DNA of 64,000 nt, taken from Microvelia longipes. Lineage: Eukaryota > Arthropoda > Insecta > Hemiptera > Veliidae. The notes under the pieces were generated by a model that did not search any database, was not told the DNA's origin, and saw only the letters and a list, made by a program, of their open reading frames with translations. The DNA is taken from contig JACMZG010001911.1 of the NCBI GenBank assembly GCA_018340805.1, forward strand, positions 54,297,132-54,361,131. The letters are read 5' to 3'. The position numbers were made by a program, and so were the translations under genes. Positions 23,096 to 34,592 of this stretch are shown here, piece by piece (position 1 is the first letter of the stretch; each line of letters opens with the position of its first letter).

Positions 23096-23530
23096 TTTAA
23101 TAAGTGGATTAAATGGAATAGTAATAGAAACGATAGAATAAAACTTTGCTTAATACGTAAATTATTTTTTAAATATATATGTCCACCAACATTTTAAAAA
23201 ATATACGTTAATTTAGTGGTTAATTAACTAACTAACTTGATTTAATTAATTAACGAATTATTGGTAATTTCTACGTTCACTTAATATAAACAGTAAATTT
23301 TAGAGGAAACTTAAATCTATAATGTTTAGACCATCAAAAAGTGTTAGAAATTATGTGTATCGTAAGATAACAAGAAAAACAACACTTTACAAAACATCGA
23401 TGTGACTGGTACAACGGTCGCGACAACACGAACAGATATAGCACACATGTAGCCTTGTATAATATTATAATAATTACAATAACTTATATAATAGAACATT
23501 TGAAATACACAACTAAACACAAACAATAAT
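23096..23530 (-). other. Probable LINE 5' UTR and junction
   Basis: No gene was recognised. Sequence immediately 5' of ORF1 should be the LINE 5' UTR; where the element starts cannot be seen. The next feature is a palindromic element. Confidence 0.35.
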
Positions 23531-23940
23531 GTGTGAAAAGGACACGACAATTGATTTCAAATAACCTCAACTCACTTTTAGAGCAAGCTTCAATGAGGTT
23601 ACACAAAGCCCCTGAGAGCCCCAAAAAGATGTTTCAATCTTCTTAATATTTAGACAGGCTATGCCCCATCTAGTAATATATCTCTATGATTACAAAACTG
23701 ATCAAGGCGTTAAAGCATAGATATACATTACTAGAGAGGGCGTACCCTACCTTTATACATTAGTAAAGGTAGTACAATACATCCGTTTGGGTTTTACTAT
23801 CTCTGCCTCAATACATTAAGAGGCTTGAAACATCTTTTTTGGGGCTCTCAGAGGCACTGTGTAATCTCATTAAAGCCTTCTCTAAGACTATGTGAAGGTT
23901 ATTTAAATCAACTATCAATCGCTGGCGGCTTTTCACACAT
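23531..23940. repeat. 410-bp palindromic MITE-like element
   Basis: The ends are ATGTGTGAAAAG and its complement. Inner blocks pair across the whole length, for example AGAGCCCCAAAAAGATGTTTC at 23617-23636 with its complement at 23838-23858. Loops and mismatches are common, so the element is old. It has no coding capacity, and no certain target duplication was seen. Confidence 0.65.
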
Positions 23941-24597
23941 TTTTTATGTTTTGTATTGCATATAAACGATTTATTTTATAAGTAACTGTCAAGTGAACCA
24001 TAGATAAATGATATAATAGTGGACCGTTTATTTGATTATTTTAATAATTGGAGAGGTTCAAGTTACTTTTTTTCAACATTCAACCGAGAGACCCTCTCTA
24101 GTAATAATACCTCTATGCGATAAAGGGTTGTAAAAAACTTTGAACCGTAGCAGCATAAAAACTACACAAGCAATGAAACGGAGTTTTTTGTAGTACGTTT
24201 CATTTATTTTATAGTCCGTGTTTATTGAATATTTATGCAATAAGATGTGTTTTTTTATTGTAATGCATCTCGTTGACTGTTAGAAACGTATTATTTGCTT
24301 TACCTGGTGGAATTTGAAATTTTATGTCTGTAGAGCACGTCGCATGTTCGCCCTTTCAACATGAATTTCGAGCAAGTATTTTCGTAAGTTTTTATTTTCT
24401 CTATTTCTTAGAAAACTAAATGGAAGCAATTTACTTATTTCTTATACTTTTGTTGACTTTGTCTCATGAATAATGTAAGAGTTCTATTAGACAACCAAAC
24501 AAGCCTGAATTACCTGTGGAATTTCATCTGTGAATCAAGATTGGATCAAGAACTTATAATTTTATTTATAAAACCATGTTAAGACAAAGTGCCTTTA
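23941..24597. other. AT-rich DNA, nothing recognised
   Basis: No ORF, RNA gene or clear repeat was recognised in this stretch. Confidence 0.4.
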
Positions 24598-24797
24598 ACT
24601 ATATTATAGCACATATGGTTTATAATCAGTTGACAGTGTGGGGAAATAATGTTAAGAAACAACTGAGATCCATCCAATATCAAAATGTGGCTGTGGTTTA
24701 ACATCTAGGACTAACCTCATTGGTTTCCTCGCATTAAATTCCCCTACTGTCAACCAATTATAACCTTGTGTCATATTATAGTTATCAGTTATGCAGT
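24598..24797. repeat. Palindromic repeat, ~200 bp
   Basis: Outer arms (about 24600-24655 and 24735-24795) are imperfect reverse complements, centred on GTTGACAGTGTGGGGAA and its complement. It is probably another small non-autonomous inverted-repeat element. Confidence 0.5.
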
Positions 24798-26328
24798 ATT
24801 GAAATCACAAGGCTATGGTTAAACCCCTGTTATAGCCTTACCCAATATTCCTGTTCTGATCTGACATGCTTTTCATTTCTGCTAATAGAAGAGAGCCCAT
24901 GTGTACTTACAACCTTTTAGAGGTCAACAAGAAGGGATTACCAATCTAATTTTATTAAATTCGGTACCGCATCTTAAATTAAATGATCAATTAGCCTACA
25001 CTGTCATTTACTTCGAGGGAAATGAAATTTAGTACGAATATCTACCTCATTAATGTGCTGAGAAAATGAAATGTAAATCTTTTATTATGCAAATAAATGG
25101 CTTACTATTATTCTTATTGTCCCGCACCCTTTTGTTCATGAAATATGTGTGATGTTTAATACATGTGACCTACTAGGTATAGTGAACTTAAGTACTAAGA
25201 TAAAAAATTGTTATCATCCGCAGTTCTGACTTCATCGATTGACATATGTAATATAATGTACACAAAACACGTTTTAGGCTAAGACATTTACAAATTTGCT
25301 AATATCGTGGCAGTGTACAACTTTATAAACTAGTGATAACCTAAACTGATCTTAAAAAAACAACCATGTGGCTGCGAAGCAGCCCCTATTCCCCACGCAA
25401 CATAGTGTGGGTAGTTGTAGTTATGTTTTTAATTATAATTTGCATTTTTTTAAAATAAATAATTATAATTACTATTATTGACTTAGCAGCTATGTTACAA
25501 ACCAGTATTATCAATTGTTCCGAAAAAAAAACATTTAAGACAAGACAAACTTTGATGCTGAAAAACCCAAATATATTTTTGGGAAATGGGAAGATTATAA
25601 ATCCTTAACACAGGCGGCACCACGTCACGTACATGTATTACTGTTTACACACAACATCTCTCTCGCTAACCTTACTATTTGATATTTCTACATCTAAGAT
25701 ATTATAATATCGAGCTATAATAAAGAACTAGATGTATAAATAAATAGCTGATGTTGCTTTCCCCTGTACCTAAAACTATCTCTTACTTAGTTCGGCAAAA
25801 ACAGCTTTACATCAACTGGTTACCAAAAAAAAAAAAAAAAAAAAGAAATGTGGCAAATATTGTGCACTGTTCTCTTTCCTCCACTCATTGTATTAAACAA
25901 TATAAGTTAGAGTAACTTATCATGCTACACAATACAATTTAGAGTCAAGGATCTTTTTTACGTGTTCCTGACACGTAAAAAAGTGTTCCTGGCTCGGGTA
26001 AACGGCTTAACGTCCCTTCCGAAGGACAAAAAATTGCATGAAAACATCGAAATGATTGTTTCTTCATTTCTAATGTCTTGATTCTACAAAAAGGTATAAC
26101 TTAAATTGAACGTGTTTGTCACACGTCAGAAATTTGGCCTTAGATAAATTATTTTAAACAACAACACTTAATTCACAAAAACACTTAAAGCCACAAACAA
26201 CTTTATAATGACGACAAAGTAATGATACCATGTATTTAAAAATAATAAAATATAAATAAAGTACATACTCAAAACAGTCAAGAAAAAGAATACTTATAAT
26301 GAACTGTCATGATTGTAACGTAATGCTT
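24798..26328. other. Noncoding DNA with a small perfect hairpin and an A run
   Basis: No gene was recognised. A perfect hairpin (CTTTTTTACGTGT, 5-base loop, then the complement) lies at about 25950-25981. An 18-base A run at 25827-25844 may mark a retroposed 3' end. Confidence 0.4.
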
Positions 26329-26765
26329 GCTAACCTATTTGTAGACCCAAAGCCTTGAAAGCCATATTGTAAGGACAAATTCAGTTGGCAGCAATACATC
26401 CTTAATAAAACTAAAACTAATAAAACAATTTACATCTATAAATAATATGTACTTATTAATTTAGTTAAAATTTAAGTACGGTTATGAATAAATAAAGTAC
26501 TGCGTGCTAACCTATTTGCCAAGCCAAAGCCTTGAAAGCCATACTGTAAGGACAAATTCAGTTGGCAGCAATACATCCTTAATAAAACTAAAACTAATAA
26601 AACAATTTACATCTATAAATAATATGTACTTATTATTTTAACTATTAATTTAGTTAAAATTTAAGTATGGTTATGAATAAATAAAGTACTGCGTGCTAAC
26701 CTATTTGTCAAGCCAAAGCCTTGAAAGCGATATTGTAAGGACAAATTCAGTTAGCACCAATACAT
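26329..26765 (+). repeat. Tandem repeat, ~180-bp unit, 2.4 copies
   Basis: The motif GCTAACCTATTTG starts units at 26329, 26506 and 26695, giving periods of 177 and 189 bp. The second unit carries a 12-bp internal insertion. The units are nearly identical, so the duplication is fairly recent. No coding frame runs through it. Confidence 0.85.
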
Positions 26766-27309
26766 TTGTAAATAGTCGGGTACGGGGAACCTCGATTCTT
26801 TTCCATACAAATTAGACTTATTTCATCGACTATGGAATATGACAATTTGCTAAACGTTTATATGTCATTACGTTGGTTTTTGCTATGCACCTTAGAATAA
26901 GTTGGTAACAATATATCTTGGTTATCTGACGTTAATTATAGGTTATGAGAGATCTAAATACTTTCACACTATGCTTACAGATGTAGTATAATTTTTTGTG
27001 CAATCATGGTTTTAAAAAAGGCATTACCTTTCAAATGCAACATGAATATAATAATGAAGTGTATATTTCTGTGTACTACTTAGAGATGTATATTTGATTC
27101 AAACATCAACTTGTTGTGTTATATTTGGTTTTACATACTGAGGGAGTTATCCGTTAAACAGACATACGCACAGTCAGAGAGCATGATAAAATGCCTTTAG
27201 AACGTCATAAAATGCCATAAATGAATTAATATGAAGCACAATACTTTCTCTACATACCTGAGGTAATATGTCTGGAAAAGTTAAAATTAAAAGTAGGTAA
27301 TATAAAAAT
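26766..27309. other. AT-rich DNA, nothing recognised
   Basis: No coding frame, RNA gene or repeat was recognised. Confidence 0.4.
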
Positions 27310-27490
27310 TAAATAAATATTACTTTGATTGGCTACAGGACTTTGCAAATTAGTAATGGGTGGGGTGCCTGAGAAATCGTTGTGCCCATTAAACGGACTG
27401 ACCGATATATTACTTAAGGACTCTTAAATCAAAATTACAGTCAATACTACTAGGGCCATGCAAAGTATTAACCAAGTGGTCTAGACTTTT
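27310..27490 (-). repeat. Left copy of a 180-bp direct repeat flanking the 3-kb tandem array
   Basis: It matches 37830-38010 in the same orientation at roughly 95 percent by eye. In the minus-strand frame both copies encode LHG-SSID-NF-LRVLK and, in a second frame, NISVSPFNGHNDF. Here it is joined directly to the piggyBac relic. Confidence 0.75.
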
Positions 27491-28595
27491 ATTGTCTTCA
27501 AAATTTTCTAATTGAGAATTTTCCTCCATCCTACTTCTTCTCATACTATCTAAAACTAGTTTATTTCTGCAGTCATCTCTGCTTGACATCTTGCTTGGCA
27601 GAATGTTATATCCGCTCAGAATCAGAAAGCCAATAAAACATTTTATTTCATCTTTTGTTATTTGAGGATTTTGACCACTGACAGACGATGTATATGGGGT
27701 ATATATCTGTTGGTTTCTGATACAATTAAATCAAATTATGCGTTATCAAAAAAATTTCAAACATCTCATGAGGTGTTTTGTTTTTGAAATTCAAAGGTTT
27801 TTCAATACTAGGAAATTAATGTATCTAAAAATGATTCTAGGTCAGAGCCCTCAATCCAATGTCGCTTTCTTTTCAGAGGAATACATTTAATATCTGATGT
27901 GGATAGCAATGAATCACTGAGATTCACTTCAGGATTCTCTTGTGAATTAGTTTCAACATTGTTTACTTTATACCTGATTTCAGCATTAGCTAATAGCTGT
28001 TGATAGTTCAAATTATTTAGATCACCTCCACTATCTTCATCTCCAGAATCTTCATCTGTTAAAACGGCTGGATCTGGAGGCTCTATATAAATCGCATCAA
28101 TAACAATAGATTCGTCAAAGAGAAAAGAAATAGCTTCATTTACTGAGACAACTTTGGATAAAATTGAATTCCTAAAACAATAATAACCCATGAATTAGTA
28201 TAGACTCTCCTAGTGCTTAGCGGTTCCATATGGCACCAGTTGTGTTTCAATGTATAATATAGCATAATAATGACAAGATATTTTAATAAGAATAATACAT
28301 TAACAATAAGCATGCATTTATGTAACAAATGTACAAAAAAATTAATATAATAGCAAAAATTACTTACAAAGCTTGAGTGTCAACATATTATTGAGCTGGA
28401 TGAGACATGGTTTGATATAAGTCGACCACAGTCAAACAAACAGTGTTATAAAGACAATACACTGTTCCTTTATCAAAGATAAAATTATTGAATTACAACA
28501 AGAAATTGTTGAAAAAGCATTTCCTTCACTCTTATAAACATAAACACAGATAAACCTTTCACCGGTTCCATATGGAACCACAAAGCACTAAAGGG
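27490..28595 (-). pseudogene. piggyBac-like transposase, 5' part, with TTAA end
   Basis: The open frame 27808-28191 encodes the N-terminal region: AIYIEPPDPAVLTDEDSGDE and a QLLANAEIRY segment, typical of piggyBac-derived transposases. A splice-acceptor-like TTTTAG precedes it at about 28173. Downstream, 27530-27690 reads DEIKCFIGFLILSGYNILPS then NKLVLDSMRRSRMEE, the start of the DDE domain. The element end CCCTTTAGTGC abuts TTAA at 28596-28599, as required for piggyBac. The transposase breaks at about 27490, where unrelated direct-repeat sequence begins, so catalytic Asps and the 3' end are lost. Confidence 0.8.
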
Positions 28596-28675
28596 TTAAA
28601 TTCACTGTCAGGTTGCTCTAGTAATTTTTTTGGTAGCCCATTTTTTCAATAATTGTTGAATTACATTTAACTCAC

Positions 28676-28790
28676 CAAGGTCTTCCAAAACACCTTCGCA
28701 GGTGGTCTTTACAGGTGAATCCATACCAGAGTTGCTGTAATTATTTATGTACTTTCTCACATCGTCCTCATCAAAATCGGGTATAAGTCC
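28676..28790 (-). pseudogene. Possible short exon of an unknown gene or element
   Basis: A minus-strand frame of 115 bp reads IPDFDEDDVRKYINNYSNSG and continues to EDLG. It is bounded by TTTTCTCAG on its 5' side and GTGAGT on its 3' side, a good acceptor and donor pair. It lies between the piggyBac end and the tandem array. I do not recognise the protein; it may be an exon of one of the repeat families nearby. Confidence 0.3.
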
Positions 28791-28879
28791 TGAGAAAATA
28801 TTTACTACCAGTAGAATAAACTTTAATTAATAAAATTAATGTTTATAAAATATATAAAAAATTCAAAATGATAGCGTCC

Positions 28880-31170
28880 AAATTCTTGGACGCTATTAAT
28901 GTCCATACTTTAAGAACAGCAATACTTGCTCTACAATCATCTCCCTTCTCTAATCGTTAAGTGAGTTATAGATTATCACAATTAAACCTAACACGTAAAC
29001 TGGGTACGAGTTCGTTATCTATTTCATATTTCCTCTTTTTCTGTAGGTACTCTATGTCGAAATTGAATGAATTTACATTCCTCTTTCTCTTACCCCATTT
29101 CTCGACAGCTACTTTTTCAACTATTTTATACTGCTTCTTTCGCTGGCTACCAATTGGGATGTCACATTCTATTTCCCGTAAAATAGATGTTTCTGCCAGA
29201 AATCTATAGCACTATTGAATTTAGTTAACCAGTCCACATATGACACAAAGACGGTTCCAATCCTATGGGGGTAAGATTTCGACGGCTTCAAATTAACATT
29301 TAACGGAACGGGTTCTGGAGCTGCACTAATATGTTCAGCAGTTTCAAGGTCCGATAAAATACCGACTGAACTACAGTTATTACTTAATTGGTTGGACACC
29401 AAATTGGAAAGCTCGTCCATGTGAGCCAAATCAATGGAGCCACAAAAACTGTGGCCACAAAAAGGTTTTGTTGTAGCTCCAAGTAATTTCCTTATCATTA
29501 TCCTCAAAATCTGGATCGTCATCCTTATCAAATAAGGAACCAAATTCTTAGACGCTATCAATGTCCATACCTTTAAAAAACAGCAATACTTGCTCTACAA
29601 TCATCAGTGACCTTTTCACTCAGACATACGTTGACAATAGCAGTAAAAAAGGCATCTATTTCTTTTACCGACCGACTTATAATTATGCAATCAAACGCTT
29701 CCGAATAAAAACGTTTCTTGTTTCGGCTAGTTTAATTTCTAACCTTAAAAATATTTGCAAGCGCCTTCATAAAGTGAGACGCACGAAGGTGAACGGTTAC
29801 AAACTGGGAAAGTCTTAACTTTAAACCAGAATCTGTGCTTTTTATGAAAATTAAAGAATATGCGTCTTCAATATAACGAGTTAATGATGTATTGTTTCAA
29901 CTTGTCATTAATCTGTTGATTAGGGCTCTGCTATTGTCAATTACAACTCTAGCAAAAGGCCATTGCTTTATTATTCTCATGCAATAACCCTTAAACTTTA
30001 TTAAACAACCACTAATCTTGTAGGCGCTCTGCTCTACCAGACAAAATTCAAATAAGGGTATAATTCTAGAAGAAATGTTAATGATCCCGCTGTAATAATA
30101 AATTTTCCGACAGTCATACTAAAACTTCTTAATAACCCAACCCGTACTATCTAAAGGCACAGTCGGATATTTCATGAATTTCATTTCCCCGAAAATCACC
30201 TCAACCTGTCTAAAGCTAAACATTTCTAAAGTAAAGGGTGAACCGATATATTGAACGTACCTATCGACCTTATTCTTCGCCTCTACTTTTTGCGATTCAA
30301 ACAAATCTTGGATATCGTCCTTTCGTAGACGCATCTCATTATAAATTTCAGTCTTCAATTTGTTAACATTTTTAAACTTTTAATGTCTAGCAAGTTGCCA
30401 GCCTCGACAGTCTCTTTATCTGCACGAAAGATTTTTTTTTAGCTCGAAATCTTAAAGGTCTTTGATTTGCTTTAATTCATTCCGCATTTCTTATCTATAA
30501 TATCCCCTCATTTGAGATGTATTTTTTTGTTTTGTGGATTACAAGACTACCTTGGTATAACGTTTTGAGTTCAAATAAAGTTAGGAACCTTTTCCTGCTA
30601 ATTATTGGGTACTTCATAATCAAGTCTGAACTTATGAGAACAACCGGGTTGAGTACAAATTGTATAGTCAGTAACGTCTCATGAAAAATAAAAGCGGCCT
30701 TTCTCCCTCGTGCGCCCAGAAACTTAAGAACGCATCCTAAATAAAACTCTCGCGATATCGCGTCTTATTAAAATTTAACGGAACGGGTTCTAGAGTTGCA
30801 CTATATGTTCAGCAGTTTCAAGGTTCGATAAAATACCGACTGAGCTACAGTTATTACTTAATTGATTTGACACCAAATTGGAGGGCTCGTCCATGTGAGC
30901 CAAATCAATGGAGCCACAAAAAATGCTGTCGAATAGGCTCGAATCGTCATTATCTTGGTTGATCAAATCAAAGGGACTAGGATAAACATTGGGATGCTTC
31001 TTGTCAAAATCATTATGTCCATTAAACGAACTGACAGATATGTTACTTGTGAAATCTAAACCAAAGTTACTTTCTTTATTATGAGGGCTCTACAATGTCA
31101 ATTGGCCTGGGAAATCATTATGTCCATTAAACGGACTAACTGAGCAGCACATTATCCATTTTCCTGATTC
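28880..31170 (-). pseudogene. Array unit 4: DDE transposase-like, truncated and rearranged
   Basis: Reading on minus, the N-terminal region (31130 to 30780) has the FNGHNDF motifs and CGSIDLAHMDEPSNL. A Cys/His segment (TICTQPGCSHKF) follows near 30650. The core frame 30119-30358 ends LDSTGWVIKKF, the first catalytic Asp, and RVVIDNSRALIN near 29930 has the second. At 29169-29561 a second copy of the N-terminal segment replaces the part with the catalytic Glu. No protease domain follows; the copy ends near 28880 next to the piggyBac side. Frameshifts are frequent. Confidence 0.6.
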
Positions 31171-31178
31171 AGAGCTGC

Positions 31179-31568
31179 TCAAATCTTTATTGAGCCACAT
31201 TTAAGGCAACAGTCTGCCATACTAGCCGAGCGATCTAATATTTTTAGCTGGACATACTTTCGGTACTGCTTCATATCCACAGACATAGGCTGCTGTTTAT
31301 TGTTATTAAAAAAATTATCCACAAAGCTGACAACATTTGGGCCACAATTATTGCTGTCAGCTTGATAAGGTTTTTCATTGTATTCTATTGCCCACTGGGT
31401 ACTCGAAAATTCAAAAACGTGGTATAATTTTTGTTTATTTCTTAAAAATACCAGGAAATTATTTACTTGCTTTCTATTTCTATTACCTTTGGAGTCATAA
31501 CTTATGATATTTCTATTAGCCACATCTATGATAATTAGGGTGAAGTGATTGCGGGTCAGGATGGGCAA
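31179..31568 (-). CDS. Ulp1/C48-like cysteine protease domain, copy 1
   Basis: This open frame of 129 codons carries the conserved catalytic set of the C48/adenain-like fold: His in RNHFTLIIID, Asp in SYDSKG, and Gln and Cys in PYQADSNNCGPNVVSFVD. C48 enzymes remove SUMO-like tags or cut polyproteins, and such domains are common at the C-terminus of large transposon proteins. The first ATG is internal: the frame stays open upstream to about 31680 (SILYPSGLITLSSPLVEVEL), so this is the C-terminal domain of the larger transposase-like protein. The C-terminus has CCLKCG, a possible zinc ligand pair. Confidence 0.75.
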   Translation of the reverse strand: MPILTRNHFTLIIIDVANRNIISYDSKGNRNRKQVNNFLVFLRNKQKLYHVFEFSSTQWAIEYNEKPYQADSNNCGPNVVSFVDNFFNNNKQQPMSVDMKQYRKYVQLKILDRSASMADCCLKCGSIKI

Positions 31569-34170
31569 TATGACAAAGTCATAATTTGTTGTAAGTTCAA
31601 CTTCAACAAGAGGAGAACTAAGAGTAATTAGACCAGATGGGTACAGTATACTGCTGACACTATCAACAGGGAGTGCATATATTCACTACATGTTTTAAGG
31701 AGGGAGAACACTGAAAATAGCGGCTTCAAGGGCAATTGTGTTGTACCATTAATCATTGAAAAGAGTACTAAATTCAGAGCAATCAAGGGGTAAAATAATG
31801 TTAAATTGTTGGTTAATAAAATTACTCACCACTTAACTTTCCTTCCTGACGTCTACTATTGTTAACCTAATAACCATTCCATGGTAACGGTAATACTGGG
31901 GACCTAAAAAAAGACCGGAGGATTTGAAGCCCAAAGGGTGGGGGTAGGAATCTCCCTTCTCCAATCGTAAAGTGGGTAATAGATTATCACAATTAAACCT
32001 AACATGTGAACTGGGTACGAGTTCGTTATCTATTTCATTTTTCCTCTTTTTCCGTATAGGTACTCTATGTCGAAATTTGAATTTACATTCCTCTTTCTTT
32101 TTCCCCATTTCTCGACGGCTTCTTTTTCAACTATTTTGTACAGCTTCTTTCGCTGACTACCAATTGGGATGTCACATTCTATTTCCCGAAAATAGATGTT
32201 ACTCTAGAGCGGACAACTCTAACAAATACCCCGGCTCTAATCTTACCAACTCCTTCCATTATGTCATTTTTAACAGTATCGTTCCACTTCTCAACTGATC
32301 CTTTGGTAAGGTGAGTATCAGAGTATCCATATCATGCACTATACAAAAAATAATGGTAGCAGACCCATGTAACGTTTCGATAAAATCGTTGGTAACTCTT
32401 TAAAACGTAAATTTTGATAAACCTGATTTTGATGCAAACTTTTATTTTCTATATTCAGACGTATTAACTCATAACGAGTAGCAAACAAGGTTTTGTTGTA
32501 GCTCCAAGTAATTTCCTTATCATTATCCTCAAATATCTGGATCGTCATCCTTATCAAATAAGGAACCAAATTCTTAGACGCTATCAATGTCCATACCTTT
32601 AAAAAACAGCAATACTTGCTCTACAATCATCAGTGACCTTTTCACTCAGACATACGTTGACAATAGCAGTAAAAAAGGCATCTATTTCTTTTACCGACCG
32701 ACTTATAATTATGCAATCAAACGCTTCCGAATAAAAACGTTTCTTGTTTGGGCTAGTTTAATTTCTAACCTTAAAAATATTTGCAAGCGCCTTCATAAAG
32801 TGAGACGCACGAAGGTGAACGGTTACAAACTAGGAAAGTCTAAACTTTAAACCAGAATCTGTGCTTTTTATGAAAATTAAAGAATATGCGTCTTCAATAT
32901 AACGAGTTAATGATGTATCGTTTCAACTTGTCATTAATCCGTTGATTAGGGCTCTGCTATTGTCAATTACAACTCTAGCAAAAGGCCATTGCTTTATTAT
33001 TCTCATGCAATAACCCTTAAACTTTATTAAACAACCACTAATCTTGTAGGCGTTCTGCTCCACCAGACAAAATTCAAATAAGGGTATAATTCTAGAAGAA
33101 ATGTTAATGATCCCGCTGTAATAATAAATTTTCCGGCTGTCATACTAAAACTTCTTAATAACCCAACCCGTACTATCTAAAGGCACAGTCGGATATTTCA
33201 TGAATTTCATTTCCCCGAAAATCACCTCAACCTGTCTAAAGCTAAACATTTCTAAAGTAAAGGGTGAACCGATATATTGAACGTACCTATCGACCTTATT
33301 CTTCGCCTCTACTTTTTGCGATTCAAACAAATCTTGGATATCGTCCTTTCGTAGACGCATCTCATTATGAATTTCAGTCTTCAATTTGTTAACATTTTTA
33401 AACTTTTAATGTCTAGCAAGTTGCCAGCCTCGACAGTCTCTTTATCTGCACGAAAGATTTTTTTAGCTCGAAATCTTAAAGGTCTTTGATTTGCTTTAAT
33501 TCATTCCGCATTTCTTATCTATAATATCCCCTCATTTGAGATGTATTTTTTTGTTTTGTGGATTACAAGACTACCTTGGTATAACGTTTTGAGTTCAAAT
33601 AAAGTTGGGAAACTTTTCCTGCTAATTATTGGGTACTTCATAATCAAGTCTGAACTTATGAGAACAACCGGGTTGAGTACAAATTGTATAGTCAGTAACG
33701 TCTCATGAAAAATAAAAGCGGCCTTTCTCCCTCGTGCGCCCAGAAACTTAAGAACGCACCCTAAATAAAACTCTCGCGATATCGCGTCTTATTAAAATTT
33801 AACGGAACGGGTTCTAGAGTTGCACTATATGTTCAGCAGTTTCAAGGTCCGATAAAATACCGACTGAGCTACAGTTATTACTTAATTGATTTGACACCAA
33901 ATTGGAGGGCTCGTCCATGTGAGCCAAATCCATTGAGCCGCAAAAACTGCTGTCGGATAGGCTCGCATCGTCATTATCTTGGTTGATAAAATCAAAGAGA
34001 CTAGGATAAACATTGGGATGCTTCTTGTCAAAATCATTATGTCCATTAAACGAACTGACAGATATGTTACTTGTGAAATCTAAACCAAAGTTACTTTCTT
34101 TATTATGAGGGCTCTACAATGTCAATTGGCCTGGGAAATCATTATGTCCATTAAGCGGACTAACTGAGCA
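31179..34170 (-). pseudogene. Array unit 3: DDE transposase-like with C-terminal Ulp1/C48 protease
   Basis: This unit has the complete order on minus: FNGHNDF repeats (34150-34020), acidic N-terminal region, Cys/His segment near 33690, core frame 33145-33384 with LDSTGW (first Asp), VVIDNSRALIN near 32960 (second Asp), a His-containing segment near 32780-32820, and GSVEKWNDTVKNDI near 32265-32310 with the candidate Glu. A basic region follows (31833-32108), then the protease. The D-D-E spacing and the WND--K motif near the Glu suggest a MULE- or KDZ-like transposase; the exact family is not certain. Stops and shifts break the transposase part. Confidence 0.65.
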
Positions 34171-34202
34171 GCACATTATCCATTTTCCTGATTCAGAGCT
34201 GC

Positions 34203-34592
34203 TCAAATCTTTATTGAGCCACATTTAAGGCAACAGTCTGCCATACTAGCCGAGCGATCTAATATTTTTAGCTGGACATACTTTCGGTACTGCTTCATAT
34301 CCACAGACATAGGCTGCTGTTTATTGTTATTAAACAAATTATCCACAAAGCTGACAACATTTGGGCCACAATTATTGCTGTCAGCTTGATAAGGTTTTTC
34401 ATTGTATTCTATTGCCCACTGGGTACTCGAAAATTCAAAAACGTGGTATAATTTTTGTTTATTTCTTAAAAATACCAGGAAATTATTTACTTGCTTTCTA
34501 TTTCTATTACCTTTGGAGTCATAACTTATGATATTTCTATTAGCCACATCTATGATAATTAGGGTGAAGTGATTGCGGGTCAGGATGGGCAA
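34203..34592 (-). CDS. Ulp1/C48-like cysteine protease domain, copy 2
   Basis: It is identical in layout to the copy at 31179-31568, with one amino-acid difference seen by eye (DNLF for DNFF). His, Asp, Gln and Cys are all kept. The frame is open upstream of the first ATG as in copy 1. Confidence 0.75.
   Translation of the reverse strand: MPILTRNHFTLIIIDVANRNIISYDSKGNRNRKQVNNFLVFLRNKQKLYHVFEFSSTQWAIEYNEKPYQADSNNCGPNVVSFVDNLFNNNKQQPMSVDMKQYRKYVQLKILDRSASMADCCLKCGSIKI

Noticed and set aside
26329..26765. Possible CRISPR-like array because of regularly repeated units
   Set aside because: The repeats are contiguous 180-bp tandem units without spacers, in a eukaryotic context.
29561..29818. Plus-strand ORF recurring at 32587 and 35593
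   Set aside because: It lies antisense to the transposase core of each array unit; the conserved motifs continue on minus, so the plus frame is a shadow.
31972..32298. Plus-strand ORF rich in Ser, Leu and Phe, repeated at 34996 and 28961
   Set aside because: It is antisense to the basic region of the transposase units and low in complexity; no domain is visible.
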